Source: DASUPK01 sp963833375
Lineage (GTDB): Bacteria; Actinomycetota; Thermoleophilia; Solirubrobacterales; 70-9
Length of the DNA: 64,000 nt
Assembly (NCBI GenBank): GCA_963833375.1
Contig: CAWHXR010000007.1
Coordinates: 248,001 to 312,000 of the forward strand
Direction: 5' to 3'
Shown: positions 17,563-26,317 of the stretch, piece by piece
Layout of the letters: the number at the start of each line of letters is the position of its first letter
Position numbering within the stretch: position 1 is the first letter of the stretch
Made by a program: the position numbers and the translations under genes
Notes under the pieces: model-generated
What the model was told of the DNA's origin: nothing
Databases searched by the model: none
Seen by the model: the letters and a program-made list of their open reading frames with translations, nothing else

Positions 17563-18051
17563 TCAGAGGTCCAGGATGTATTCCTGGGCGAGGGTCCCCT
17601 CCGGGAAGACGGGGCTCGTCTCCTCGGCGGTCAGCCGGAAGCCGGCGGCGTTGTAGATCCGCCGGGCGCTCTCGAGCGAGCTGTTGGTCCAGAGCGTGAT
17701 CCGCTCGTAGCCCGCCTCCCGGGCGAAGGCGATGCACCGCTCGACCAGGGCGCCGCCGATGCCGTGGCCGCGGGCCCACGACTCGACGAAGAGGAGGCGC
17801 AGTCTCGCGAGGCGATCCGAGTCCATCGTGCAGTAGACGGAGCCCGCGCGCTCGCCGTCCAGCTCCGCGATCCAGCCCCGCTCGCGCTCCCGATCACGAT
17901 CGTCGAGGAACTCGGCGATCACCCCCGCCACCAGTCCGACGAACGGCTCGCCCCAGCCCTCCTCCGGCGGATAGAGGTGGGCGTGACGCTCCAGCACCCA
18001 GCCGTGGTCGCCGAGCTCCGCGGGGCGGATGTGGACGCGAGGCCTGATCAG
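17563..18051 (-). CDS. GNAT family N-acetyltransferase (CTG start likely)
   Basis: About 162 residues with the GNAT core: SVYCTMDSDRLARLRLLFVES, then the acetyl-CoA loop ARGHGIGGALVERCIAFAREAG and NAAGFRLTAEE. The acceptor is unknown. In frame there is no ATG, GTG or TTG between the glutamine synthetase gene end and the conserved start of the domain. A CTG at 18051 lies eight bases behind a perfect GAGGAG, so initiation at CTG is the simplest reading; an upstream ATG at 18216 would overlap glutamine synthetase by 125 bases. Confidence 0.7.
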   Translation of the reverse strand: MIRPRVHIRPAELGDHGWVLERHAHLYPPEEGWGEPFVGLVAGVIAEFLDDRDRERERGWIAELDGERAGSVYCTMDSDRLARLRLLFVESWARGHGIGGALVERCIAFAREAGYERITLWTNSSLESARRIYNAAGFRLTAEETSPVFPEGTLAQEYILDL

Positions 18052-18091
18052 ACGGGTTGCTCCTCGGCTACGCCTCGGAACACCCTCGCAT

Positions 18092-20239
18092 CTAGCGGAT
18101 GAAGAGCATCTCCGCGTACTTCGGCAGCGGCCAGAGATCGTCGGGGACGACCTTCTCCAGCTTGTCCGAGGCCTCGCGGACGCGCTCCATCGCGGCGAGC
18201 TGCTTGTCGCGGGCATAGACCGCCAGGTCCATGCCCTCGACGCCCGTCGGGTACTGGTTCGCCTCGTCGAGCTCCTTGATCGCGGCGACCAGCTCGTCGA
18301 CCAGCGGAGTGGCCTCCTCGGTCACCGCACCGATCCCGGCGTCGTCGCCCAGCGCCAGGTAGCGGAGGGCGGCCGGCAGGATCATGGTCCGGGCGATCGA
18401 GTCCGCGGTCTCGGCCTCGATGTTGGCGCGGATGATGTACTGCTCCAGCCAGACCTCGTAGCGGGACTCGAGCTCGCGCTTGTTGAGCACGTTGTACTTG
18501 CCCATCATCTCGACGCTGGGCTCGGCGAGCACCTCGGGCAGACAATCCGGGGTGGTGCGCAGGTTCTTCAGGCCGCGCTCCTCCTCGGCCTCCTTGTGCC
18601 ATGCCTCGTCATAGTTGTCGCCGTCGAAGCAGATCGGCTTGTTGGCCTCGTAGGCCTCCTTGACCACCGCGCTGACGGCGGCCGGCAGATCGTCGGTGCC
18701 CTTCGCCTCGAGCTTGTCGGCGAGCTCGTCGATCGCCTCGGCGACGATCGTGTTGAGGACCGTGTTCGGGAAGGCCAGCGACTGGCTCGACCCGACGGCG
18801 CGGAACTCGAACTTGTTGCCGGTGAAGGCGAAGGGCGAGGTCCGGTTGCGGTCGCCGCCGTGCATCGGCAACGGCGGCAGCACCTCCGCCCCTAGCTCGA
18901 GGAAGGAGCCGGGGGTGTGCGGGTCGCCCGAGCCCGAGGAGATCGCCTCGAAGACCTTCGTCAGCTCCGCGCCAAGGAAGATCGAGATGATCGCCGGCGG
19001 CGCCTCGTTGGCGCCCAGGCGGTGGTCCTGGCCAATCCCGGCCACCGAGGCTCGCAGCAGGCCCTGGTGCTTGTTGACCGCCTGGATCACGGCCGCGCAG
19101 AAGAACAGGAAGCTGATGTTGTCCGCGGGGGTGTCGCCTGGATCCAGCAGGTTGGAGCCGGTGTCCGTGCCCATCGACCAGTTGTTGTGCTTGCCCGAGC
19201 CGTTCACGCCAGCGAACGGCTTCTCGTGCAGCAGGCAGACGAGGCCGTACTTGCGGGCGACCCGCTGCATTACCTGCATGGTCAGCTGCTGGTGGTCGGA
19301 GCCGACGTTCGAGTTCTCGAACACCGGGGCGATCTCGTGCTGGGCGGGCGCCACCTCGTTGTGGCGGGTCTTGATCGGCACGCCGAGCTTGGCGAGCTCG
19401 TTCTCGAAGTCCATGATGCAGGCGAGGACGCGCTCGGGGATCACGCCGAAGTAGTGGTCGTCCAGCTCGTGGCCCTTGGCAGGCTTGGCCCCGAACATCG
19501 TCCGGCCGGTGATCACCAGGTCGGGGCGGGCGAAGAAGTAGTTCTCGTCGATCAGGAAGTACTCCTGCTCGGGACCGACCGTGGTGAAGACCCGCTGGGG
19601 GTCCTCATGACCAAGGAGCTTGAGCGCCCGGATCGCCGACTTGGAGAGGGCGTCCATCGAGCGCAGCAGCGGCGTCTTGGCGTCCAGCGCCTCGCCGGTC
19701 CAGGAGACGAACGCCGTCGGGATGCAGAGCAGCGCGCCGTTCGGGTTCTCGAGGATGAAGGCGGGGCTGGTCGGGTCCCAGGCGGTGTAACCGCGGGCCT
19801 CGAACGTCTCGCGGATGCCGCCGGTGGGGAAGGAGGAGGCGTCCGGCTCGCCCTGGATCAGCTCCTTGCCGGAGAACTTGGCGAGCCACTTGCCCTCGCG
19901 GTTGGGCTCGAAGAATGAGTCGTGCTTCTCCGCAGTCAGGCCGGTGAGCGGCTGGAAAACGTGCGTGAAGTGGGTCGCGCCGCGCTCGAGCGCCCACTCC
20001 TTCATCGCGTCGGCGACCGCGTCGGCCAGCGAGATGTCGAGGGCGTCGCCGTGCTCGAGCGTCGCCTGCAGCTTCTCGTAGACGTCATTGGGCAGGACGT
20101 CCTTCTGGACCGCCGGCGAGAAGACGTTGACACCGAACGGGTTGTTGTCGGCCTTCGTCAGGTCGACGGTTCCGAGAGCCTCTCCGTTCGGGCTCCAGGT
20201 GGCGGATGCAACGTTCTGGGCGCGGGTCGTCTTCAACAT
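18092..20239 (-). CDS. glnN: glutamine synthetase type III
   Basis: At 715 residues this has the size of GSIII rather than GSI (about 470). It carries TVGPEQEYFLIDENYF (first metal-ligand Glu region), the ammonia/glutamate motifs HNEVAPAQHEIAP and NGSGKHNNWSMGTD (GSIII form of the NGSGMH loop), and RNRTSPFAFTGNKFEFRAVGS. It makes glutamine from glutamate, ammonia and ATP in the cytosol. The gene stands alone with a 200-base upstream region. The GSIII class is known mainly from Bacteroidetes, cyanobacteria and some actinobacteria. Confidence 0.95.
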   Translation of the reverse strand: MLKTTRAQNVASATWSPNGEALGTVDLTKADNNPFGVNVFSPAVQKDVLPNDVYEKLQATLEHGDALDISLADAVADAMKEWALERGATHFTHVFQPLTGLTAEKHDSFFEPNREGKWLAKFSGKELIQGEPDASSFPTGGIRETFEARGYTAWDPTSPAFILENPNGALLCIPTAFVSWTGEALDAKTPLLRSMDALSKSAIRALKLLGHEDPQRVFTTVGPEQEYFLIDENYFFARPDLVITGRTMFGAKPAKGHELDDHYFGVIPERVLACIMDFENELAKLGVPIKTRHNEVAPAQHEIAPVFENSNVGSDHQQLTMQVMQRVARKYGLVCLLHEKPFAGVNGSGKHNNWSMGTDTGSNLLDPGDTPADNISFLFFCAAVIQAVNKHQGLLRASVAGIGQDHRLGANEAPPAIISIFLGAELTKVFEAISSGSGDPHTPGSFLELGAEVLPPLPMHGGDRNRTSPFAFTGNKFEFRAVGSSQSLAFPNTVLNTIVAEAIDELADKLEAKGTDDLPAAVSAVVKEAYEANKPICFDGDNYDEAWHKEAEEERGLKNLRTTPDCLPEVLAEPSVEMMGKYNVLNKRELESRYEVWLEQYIIRANIEAETADSIARTMILPAALRYLALGDDAGIGAVTEEATPLVDELVAAIKELDEANQYPTGVEGMDLAVYARDKQLAAMERVREASDKLEKVVPDDLWPLPKYAEMLFIR

Positions 20240-20436
20240 CGTCGGGGCAGCCTCCTCGCAGGCACAGCGCGCCTGCGGGCGCGCCGAGGTTGATCACACG
20301 AAACGAGGGCGGAGATTAGAGCCCCAGGCAGGATCGGGGCATTGTCCGCACGTATAAAGATCGCAATACGCGGTTCGACACGAGGTCGGGGGCGGTTAGG
20401 CTGCCCGCGACCGACGACCCTACGACGGGAGTCGAA
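20240..20436. promoter_or_regulatory. divergent control region between glutamine synthetase and a small membrane gene
   Basis: About 200 bases. On the minus strand CTTTATACG (around 20350-20360) is the best -10 candidate for glutamine synthetase. On the plus strand TTAGGCT (20396-20402) is a -10-like box for the small gene at 20437. No convincing nitrogen-regulator palindrome is visible by eye. Confidence 0.35.
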
Positions 20437-20607
20437 GTGTCCCGACGCACACGCCTGAACCTGGCCCTCACCCTGATGACGATCGGGATCGCCCTGAACC
20501 TCGTCCTGCTGTTCAGCGGCGACGGCTCGCCCGGCTGGCCGATTGCCTCCGTGATCCTGCTCGGGGCCGCGGGGGCGGCGCTGGTCGTTGAGCGGCGGGA
20601 GTCCTAG
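20437..20607 (+). CDS. 56-residue two-helix membrane protein
   Basis: A short frame starts at GTG 20437, with GGGAG seven bases upstream, and ends at TAG 20605. It encodes a basic start (VSRRTR), a helix LALTLMTIGIALNLVLLF, a short loop with Gly/Pro (GDGSPGWP), a second helix IASVILLGAAGAALVV and a charged tail (ERRES). This hairpin design with a positive-inside start is typical of genuine small membrane proteins. No family is recognised. Confidence 0.55.
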   Translation: MSRRTRLNLALTLMTIGIALNLVLLFSGDGSPGWPIASVILLGAAGAALVVERRES

Positions 20608-20685
20608 GGAAAGGGAGGGACGCGCTGGCCGAGACGCCGATGCCGAGCGAGGGGTTCGTCCTCAGCGGACCGCGATGCCGTCGGA

Positions 20686-21554
20686 CTAGCCGGACGCGAC
20701 GAGGACCACTCCGTTACCGGCGGGGTCGGCGACGCGCACCCTGCCGTCCTCGCGAACCGGCTCGAAGCCCGCCTCGCGCAGACGGTCCTCCTCCGCGGCG
20801 AGGTGGTCGGGGCCGGAGAGCCTGATCTCGAACTGGCGCAGCCCACGGCTGCCGGCGGGCGGGGGCGGGGCGCCCTCCCCGGCCCAGGTGTTGAGCCCGA
20901 GGTGATGGTGATAGCCGCCCGCTGAGACGAAGAGCGCTCCGGGGTAGCCGCGCACGGTGACCTCGAAGCCCAGCGCGCCGGAGTAGAAGGCCTCGGCCGC
21001 GGTCAGGTCGCCGACGTTGAGATGGACGTGTCCGATCCGGGTGCCGACGGGCATCGCCTCGTTCGCGTCCTCGCGGCGCAGCTCGCCCAGCACGCCGTCG
21101 AGGTCGAGCGGCAGCGTGTCCATCTGCAGGACCCCGTCGCGGACGGGCCACTCCTCGCGCGGCCGGTCGCGGTAGAGCTCGATCCCGTTTCCCTCCGGAT
21201 CGCTGAGGTAGAGGGCCTCGCTGACCAGGTGGTCGGACGCCCCGCTCAGCCGCCAGCCGGCCTCGGCGACGCGCTGCAGCGCCCGCGCCAGGTCCGCCCG
21301 GCTGGGGACGAGGATGGCGAGATGGAAGAGGCCGCTCGTCCCGCGGGGACGGGGGGAGCGTCGGGCTCGCCGACCAGCTCCACCAGGGCCTCCCGGGAGC
21401 CGTCCGTCCCAAGCCGGACGATCCCGTCGGCCGGCTCGAGCTCGGTGAGGCCGATCGCGTCCCGGTAGAAGTCGCGCACCCCGTCGAGGTCGGCGACCGC
21501 CAGGCGCACGGCGCCCATCGCGGCGCTCGGGTCTATCGAGCCGTTCTCACTCAT
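20686..21554 (-). CDS. VOC-family ring-cleavage-type protein, frameshifted
   Basis: Two frames together give a four-module VOC protein of about 288 residues, the size of CatE-like catechol dioxygenases. From the ATG at 21554 the first frame reads MGAVRLAVADLDGVRDFYRD to PPVPAG. At about 21345, adding one C in the CCCCGCGGG tract restores the expected PRGTSGLFHLAILVPSR, then LYLSDPEGNGIELYRDRP, and after about residue 150 GHVHLNVGDLTAAEAFYSGALGF and HLGLNTWAG. The tract favours a sequencing slip. Metal ligands (His at module starts, Glu in GIELY) are present. Confidence 0.75.
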
Positions 21555-21616
21555 CGCGATTGACGATAGCCCGCGGCGAAAAGGTGCCAGCGTCGGCGAT
21601 CTCAGCGGGCCCGTGT

Positions 21617-21961
21617 CTAGCCGAACAGCAGCTCGTCGGCCCCCTCCGGCTTCCAGCGGTCGGCCAGCACGCCGAGCGGGATGCCGAGGAACCAGATCAC
21701 GACCGCGAGCGTGGTGGAGATGAACGCGAACGGGATCGAGGCGACGAAGAAGATCACCGGCGAGAGCGACATCAGGACCCCGAACCGGTAGACGTCCTGG
21801 GGCGGCTGCCTTCGCAGCAGGCCGTTCCGGTACGCGTGCCTGAAGAGGACCACCTCCATGGCGCTGACGGCGCCCACGTTCGCAGCGTAGATCGCGATCG
21901 AGAGCGGGTTCTCGAAGTACTCGCCGAGCAGCGCCGTGGGGAAGGGAGAAAGGCGAAGCCT
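21617..21961 (-). pseudogene. C-terminal half of a TMEM175-like (DUF1211) potassium channel
   Basis: The in-frame region from just after a TAG at 21962 reads SPFPTALLGEYFENPLSIAIY, which is the mid-protein motif of bacterial TMEM175 channels, then two more hydrophobic helices (FGVLMSLSPVIFFVASIPFAF, TLAVVIWFLGIPLGVLA). Bacterial members have about 200 residues and six helices, with an RxxxFSD motif in helix 1. Here the first three helices are absent and the fragment abuts the stop of the upstream gene in the same frame. It looks like a deletion remnant; GTG at 21877 could still start an 86-residue piece. Confidence 0.65.
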
Positions 21962-22648
21962 CTAGAGCCCGAGGTCTCGCAGGAACCCCGGCTTGAGGGC
22001 GCTCAGGTTCACAAATGCGGGAAGGGGCATGTCCTCGGGGTTGCCACGGATCCCGACGTGGCTGCCCTCCGGTACCTCCCCCTCGAGACGCTTGCCCAGC
22101 TCGATGGCGCTCTCCTCGGTCGGGGCGCCGACCAGCAGATAGCGGAAGTGACGCTTGACCGGCAGGTCCTCCTCGCGGAGCTTCTTGGCGAGCGGGAAGG
22201 TCTCCCTGATGTTGGGGACGTCGATGACGACCTCCCACGGGTACTCGCCGTAGCGCTTGGTCTTGCGCGATCCCTCCTGCTCGTGCTCGCGCATCTCCTC
22301 CGCGAGCGCGGCCTCGTCCTCGGGGAGCGGCTCCTCGGCGAGCTTCCACTCCTCGGCCACCGGGTGCCAGCGCGTCACCCGGACCTGTCCGACCAGCTTG
22401 TCGTCCTCCATCAGGTTCCGCACGACGCGCTCGGCCTCCCGGGCCGAATCCTCGTGCCAGGCGTAGATGAAGAGGAAGCGGCCGTCCCGCGTCACGATCA
22501 CGCTCCCGCCGAGCCGGCTGCGCGCCTCGTTGTCGAGCTGGAGCTCGTGGAGCCTGTCGGTCAGCGAATCGAGGTGCTGCTCCCTGTCGAGGGCGACCTC
22601 GACACGCCACTCATCGCGGCTGCGGGGCGGTTCGTCCCAGTCGTTCAC
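21962..22648 (-). CDS. hypothetical soluble protein, 228 residues
   Basis: No family is recognised. The sequence looks genuinely coding: charged helices alternate with strands, and two similar halves can be seen (EWRVEVALDREQHLDSL... and YPWEVVIDVPNIRETFPLAKKL...), each beginning with a W-x-V strand followed by a helix rich in Leu and Glu. That suggests a duplicated ferredoxin-like fold. The ATG overlaps the stop of the upstream phosphoesterase by four bases. Its TAG directly precedes the TMEM175 remnant in the same frame. Confidence 0.6.
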   Translation of the reverse strand: MNDWDEPPRSRDEWRVEVALDREQHLDSLTDRLHELQLDNEARSRLGGSVIVTRDGRFLFIYAWHEDSAREAERVVRNLMEDDKLVGQVRVTRWHPVAEEWKLAEEPLPEDEAALAEEMREHEQEGSRKTKRYGEYPWEVVIDVPNIRETFPLAKKLREEDLPVKRHFRYLLVGAPTEESAIELGKRLEGEVPEGSHVGIRGNPEDMPLPAFVNLSALKPGFLRDLGL

Positions 22649-23247
22649 GAGGGCAACTCTAGTGCCGTCCCGCTCGGGCCGAGGTTGATCACCCGCGTCG
22701 GCCCGATCTCGCTCTCCGCGCCCCAGGACTCGTGGATGTGGCCGCAGACCGCGAGCGGGGGCAGTTTCTCCTCGATCGCCGCGAGGATCGCCTCGCTGCC
22801 CAGGTGGTCGCCGGCGCTCGACTGGTCGCAGTGGCCCTTGGGCGGCGAGTGCACGACCAGTACAGCTCCCTCGGGACAGCCTGCGAGGCGCTCGCGCGCC
22901 TGGTCCTCGTCGAGATCGAAGCTCCAGTCCCAGGGGGTGATCGGGATGCCCGCGCCCAGCCCGTAGAAGCTGGTCCCGTCGATCTCGGTCCCCTGCCCGT
23001 GGAGCACGGTGGCGGCCTCCCAGCCCTCGCAGGCGGTCCGCAGCGCGTCCTCGGTCTCGTTGTTGCCCGGCACCAGGATCGTCGGCTTCGAGATCCCCCT
23101 GAGGGCGCCGATCATCTCGTCGAGACCCTCATGGACCGAGGCGAAATCGCCGGCCGCGATCACCACGTCGGCGTCGGCCGAGCGCTCCACCAGCGTTCCG
23201 GCCTGATCGAGGTCGCGGTGCAGGTCGCTGAAGGCGAGCAGCTTCAC
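22645..23247 (-). CDS. calcineurin-like metallophosphoesterase
   Basis: About 200 residues with all blocks of the family in order: FSDLHRD, AAGDFAS, PGNNETE, HSPPKGH and GHIHES. These residues hold two metal ions that hydrolyse phosphoester bonds; the substrate could be a nucleotide or a phosphoprotein. I place the start at GTG 23247 (VKLLAFSDLH), although a GTG six codons upstream is possible. CAGACT eight bases before the GTG resembles a leaderless -10. Confidence 0.85.
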   Translation of the reverse strand: MKLLAFSDLHRDLDQAGTLVERSADADVVIAAGDFASVHEGLDEMIGALRGISKPTILVPGNNETEDALRTACEGWEAATVLHGQGTEIDGTSFYGLGAGIPITPWDWSFDLDEDQARERLAGCPEGAVLVVHSPPKGHCDQSSAGDHLGSEAILAAIEEKLPPLAVCGHIHESWGAESEIGPTRVINLGPSGTALELPS

Positions 23248-23468
23248 GGGCCCGCAGTCTGCCACCCGCCCCGCGTGGGCGGAGTTTCGGGGCCGCCCGG
23301 CGGAAGGACCCGTTCCCGCAGAGGCCCCCGAGGTCCGCGACGGCGCTGCTCGCGGGACTCACCGTCATCCCCCGCACGACCCGGTTCATCTGCTCGATCT
23401 TCGCCGCGGTGAGGATCAGCGACTTCCTGCAGATCGTCTACAAGGGCGGCGAGGAGAAGCTGCTCTAG
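23232..23468 (+). CDS. possible short protein, no canonical start
   Basis: An open frame ending at TAG 23466 encodes a basic segment (FGAARRKDPFPQRPPRSATA), a hydrophobic stretch (LLAGLTVIPRTTRFICSIFAA) and the end ISDFLQIVYKGGEEKLL. The balanced residue use at its end suggests real coding, but no ATG, GTG or TTG lies upstream before the in-frame TGA at 23229. It might be a frameshifted small gene. It fills most of the 300-base gap between the phosphoesterase and the HAD gene. Confidence 0.25.
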   Translation, partial: RRAASRARSLPPAPRGRSFGAARRKDPFPQRPPRSATALLAGLTVIPRTTRFICSIFAAVRISDFLQIVYKGGEEKLL

Positions 23469-23534
23469 GAGCCGGAGACGGGGCCAGGAGGGCTCGGGCT
23501 CGTAGCCGCCGCAGGCGGATAATTCTCACCCACG

Positions 23535-23550
23535 GGGGTAGGTCTACCCC
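23535..23550. promoter_or_regulatory. 16-base palindrome over a -10 box
   Basis: GGGGTAGGTCTACCCC is a perfect inverted repeat. The -10-like TAGGTC (23539-23544) lies inside it and ends seven bases before the ATG of the HAD gene. A dimeric repressor could cover the promoter here. Confidence 0.4.
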
Positions 23551-23551
23551 G

Positions 23552-24208
23552 ATGCCCACCATCGCCATCCTCGACGTCGACGGCACGCTCGTCGACACGA
23601 ACTACCACCACGCGATCGCCTGGTTCCGCGCCTTCCGCCGCCACGGCGTCACGGTGCCGATCTGGCGCATCCACCGCCACATCGGCATGGGCGGCGACCA
23701 GCTGATCGCCGCGGTCGCTGGCGAAGACGTCGAGGAGAGGCTCGGGGACGACATCCGCGAGACAGAGTCCGAGGCCTACAAGGAGCTGATCGAAGAGGTC
23801 CAGGCGATGGAGGGGTCCCGCGAGCTGATCGAGGAGCTGCGCGAGCGCGACAACATCGTCGTGCTGGCCAGCTCCGCGAATGACTGGGAGGTTGAGCACT
23901 ACCTCGACCTGCTCGATGCGCGCGAGATCGTCGACTCATGGACGACCTCGGCGGACGTCGAGCAGACCAAGCCCGAGCCGGACCTGATCAAGGCGGCCCT
24001 GAAGAAGGCCGGTACCGAGGGCGACGCGATGCTGATCGGCGACACCGTCTGGGACGTCGAGGCGGCCAAGCGGGCCGGCGTGGAGACCCTGGCGGTCCTC
24101 ACCGGCGGGTTCTCGGAGCAGGAGCTCCGCGGCGCCGGGGCGCGTGACGTCTTCACCTCGGTCGAGGAGCTCAGGAAGAATCTGGCCGAGACCCCGCTGA
24201 GGGCGTAG
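23552..24208 (+). CDS. HAD-superfamily hydrolase (phosphoglycolate phosphatase-like)
   Basis: The 218-residue protein has HAD motif I DVDGTLVDTN at residues 8-17, motif II VVLASSAND, motif III lysine in TKPEPDLIKAAL and motif IV IGDTVWDVEAAKRAG. A helical cap lies between motifs I and II, as in subfamily I phosphatases. It hydrolyses a small phosphate ester; the substrate is not predictable. The ATG has no Shine-Dalgarno but is seven bases behind TAGGTC. Its end overlaps the convergent lipoate ligase-like gene by 38 bases. Confidence 0.9.
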   Translation: MPTIAILDVDGTLVDTNYHHAIAWFRAFRRHGVTVPIWRIHRHIGMGGDQLIAAVAGEDVEERLGDDIRETESEAYKELIEEVQAMEGSRELIEELRERDNIVVLASSANDWEVEHYLDLLDAREIVDSWTTSADVEQTKPEPDLIKAALKKAGTEGDAMLIGDTVWDVEAAKRAGVETLAVLTGGFSEQELRGAGARDVFTSVEELRKNLAETPLRA

Positions 24209-24953
24209 CCCCCTCGGCCTCCAGCAGCTCCGAGGCGAGTCGCATCGTCTCCTGGTCGAGCTCCGAGTCGACGAGCTCGTAGCGCCTGCCGAGCTCGGCG
24301 ATCAAGGCCTCCTCCAGCTCGCCGGGATCGGCCTCACGGCCCAGCTCCTCGGAGACGCTCCCGGAGGTCGCCGGGTCCCACTCGAGCTCGAGCGCCGCGT
24401 AGACCGGCTCGAGGACCCGGGCGATCTCGCGGCCGCCCGAGGCGACCACGACGCCGCCCATGTGCGCGGCGCCGCGGATCATCCGCTGCCCGATGCCCGC
24501 CAGCTTGGTGGCCCCGCGAGCGTTGACGCTGTAGGCGCCCGGGCAGTACTCGCCCGGCACCTCGCCGACCCGCGCGTCTACGCCGAGCCCACTGAGCGCG
24601 TCGGCGATCAGGCCGGCCATCTCCTCGAAGCGGGCATAGGTGCGCTTCGGAGGCCGCGGATCGGCATAGGACCGGGCGAATGCGATCGTGCCGCTGTGGA
24701 AGACGGCTGCGCGGCCACCGGCGAGCCGCTCGACGGCGGCGAAGCCGGCGGCCCGCGCCGCCTCGGCGGCGGCCTCATAGCCCGGGCTCGCCAGGTCCTG
24801 GCGGCCGAAGGCGACCTCGTTCCCGGGGCGGTGGATGCGGATCGTCGGCGGCAGCTCCCCGGCCGCGACGCGGCGCAGAATCGTGCGGGAGATCGCCGTG
24901 CTGAGTTCGGGCTGGTCCGGGAACGAGTGCCGGATCAGGCGGAGCCCCTCCAT
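24171..24953 (-). CDS. lipoate-protein ligase A-like protein
   Basis: A 260-residue BPL/LPL-fold protein: RIHRPGNEVAFGRQD, then the lipoyl-pocket block VERLAGGRAAVFHSGTIAFA (family RxxGGGxVxH form) and ATKLAGIGQRMIRGAAHMGG, where the Lys corresponds to the catalytic lysine. It should attach lipoate or octanoate to a carrier protein, although the RLAGGRAA variation departs from the RRxTGGGAV consensus. It overlaps the HAD gene tail-to-tail. Confidence 0.8.
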   Translation of the reverse strand: MEGLRLIRHSFPDQPELSTAISRTILRRVAAGELPPTIRIHRPGNEVAFGRQDLASPGYEAAAEAARAAGFAAVERLAGGRAAVFHSGTIAFARSYADPRPPKRTYARFEEMAGLIADALSGLGVDARVGEVPGEYCPGAYSVNARGATKLAGIGQRMIRGAAHMGGVVVASGGREIARVLEPVYAALELEWDPATSGSVSEELGREADPGELEEALIAELGRRYELVDSELDQETMRLASELLEAEGATPSAGSRPDSS

Positions 24954-25012
24954 TGGCGACCAAGTCTTACAGCGTGCGCCTCGAACTCCTCAACTCCGGA
25001 TCGCGAAGGAAA

Positions 25013-25750
25013 CTACGCCGCATCGTCAGGGCGGTCCCGCAGCAGAGCCTCCCGAAGCAGTCGCTCCTCCTCGTCGAAGAGCGGGCCGATCGTGCGGTCG
25101 CGATCGAGCAGGATGCGCCGCTTCGTCTCGGCGATCGCCTCGCGGGGACCGGAGGCGATCCGCCCGGCAAGCTCGATCGCGCGCGGCATCAGCTCGTCCT
25201 CGGGATACACAGCGCCCACGATCCCCGCCCGCAGCGCCCCGTCCGCATCCAGCAGCCTGCCGGTCAGCGTCAGCTCGGCCGCGACGGCTGCCGGCAGCGC
25301 CGCCCGCGCCGCCGCGTAGCTCGGCGGGATGCCCCGGGGCAGCTCCGGAAAGCCGAAGCTCGCCGACTCGGCCGCGAGCCTCAGGTCGCAGAGCAGGGCG
25401 AGCGCGAAGCCGCCGGCGAGGGCCGCGCCGTTGACCGCGGCCACGACCGGCCGGGCGCAGCTCGCCACCGCCCGGAAGCAGCTGATGCTCGTCTCGACGA
25501 GCCGCTCGCGATGGGCGCGGTCGCCGCCGAACTGGGTGGTGTCCATGCCCGAGCAGAAGGCCGGCGGCGCCCCGGTCAGAACCACGGCGCCGACGCCGGG
25601 ATCGTCGCCGAGCGCCGCGAAGGCCTCGGCGAGCTCCACCCGCAGGTCGATCGAGAGGGCGTTCCGCTTCTCGGGGCGCTGCAGCGTGACCATCGCGACG
25701 TCCTCTCGGCGCTCCAGGGAGAGCAGACCCGCCATCCGGGCATCATCCAT
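25013..25750 (-). CDS. enoyl-CoA hydratase/isomerase family protein
   Basis: The crotonase-fold protein of about 245 residues shows RPEKRNALSIDLRVEL, the first oxyanion segment FCSGMDTTQFGG, the second oxyanion segment VNGAALAGGFALALLCDLRLA and a glutamate in FGFPELPRGIPPS. Such enzymes hydrate or isomerise enoyl-CoA esters. Start ATG 25750 (MDDARMAG) avoids overlapping the divergent yjbQ-like gene; an upstream in-frame ATG at 25819 would overlap it. The physiological CoA ester is unknown. Confidence 0.85.
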   Translation of the reverse strand: MDDARMAGLLSLERREDVAMVTLQRPEKRNALSIDLRVELAEAFAALGDDPGVGAVVLTGAPPAFCSGMDTTQFGGDRAHRERLVETSISCFRAVASCARPVVAAVNGAALAGGFALALLCDLRLAAESASFGFPELPRGIPPSYAAARAALPAAVAAELTLTGRLLDADGALRAGIVGAVYPEDELMPRAIELAGRIASGPREAIAETKRRILLDRDRTIGPLFDEEERLLREALLRDRPDDAA

Positions 25751-25809
25751 CAATCGCCGCCTCCTCCGCTTCGCGTCCGGAGGCGGCTCGGTCGAAAGGA
25801 GGGACGCAC

Positions 25810-26271
25810 TTGAAGTCACACACCGAGTACATGACGTTCAACACGGAGGGCCGGCGGGAGTTCGTCCGCATCACCGAGAACGTGCAGAGCGCAGTCGACG
25901 CCGCGGGCGTGGCGGAGGGGATGGTGCTCGTCTCCGCGATGCACATCACCGCCGCGGTCTGGGTAAACGACGACGAGCCGGGCCTCCACGAGGACACGCT
26001 GGAGTGGCTCGACAAGGTGGCGCCGCCGAGCTGGAAGGAGCCCGCCAACGACGTCGCCCGCGAGCTGCTCCCGGACCCGGGCGATTACCGCCACCATCGC
26101 GGCGGGGAGGACAACGGCGACGCGCACCTCAAGAACCTGCTGGTGCATCACCAGGTGATCCTGCCGATCACCGAGGGGAGGCTCGACCTCGGCCCGTGGC
26201 AGGCGGTCTTCTACTGCGAGTTCGACGGGCGCCGGTCCAAGAGGCTGGTGATCAAGGTGATGGGCGATTAG
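25810..26271 (+). CDS. YjbQ/UPF0047 family protein
   Basis: The 153-residue protein matches UPF0047 throughout: VSAMHITAAVWVNDDEPGLHED, DYRHHRGGEDNGDAHLKN and LPITEGRLDLGPWQAVFYCEFDG. Members have weak thiamine-phosphate synthase activity in some bacteria. The conserved His and Asp/Asn residues form a likely metal site. Translation starts at TTG 25810, with a strong AAAGGAGGG nearby. Confidence 0.9.
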   Translation: MKSHTEYMTFNTEGRREFVRITENVQSAVDAAGVAEGMVLVSAMHITAAVWVNDDEPGLHEDTLEWLDKVAPPSWKEPANDVARELLPDPGDYRHHRGGEDNGDAHLKNLLVHHQVILPITEGRLDLGPWQAVFYCEFDGRRSKRLVIKVMGD

Positions 26272-26317
26272 CTCACCGGCCGCGACAGCCGGCCGCGGCA
26301 CGGCCGCCGCGCCGGCG

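Noticed and set aside
20341..20420. tRNA-like stretch with GGTTCGACACGAGG
   Set aside because: No cloverleaf stems, anticodon arm or CCA end can be drawn; the motif lies in a divergent promoter region.
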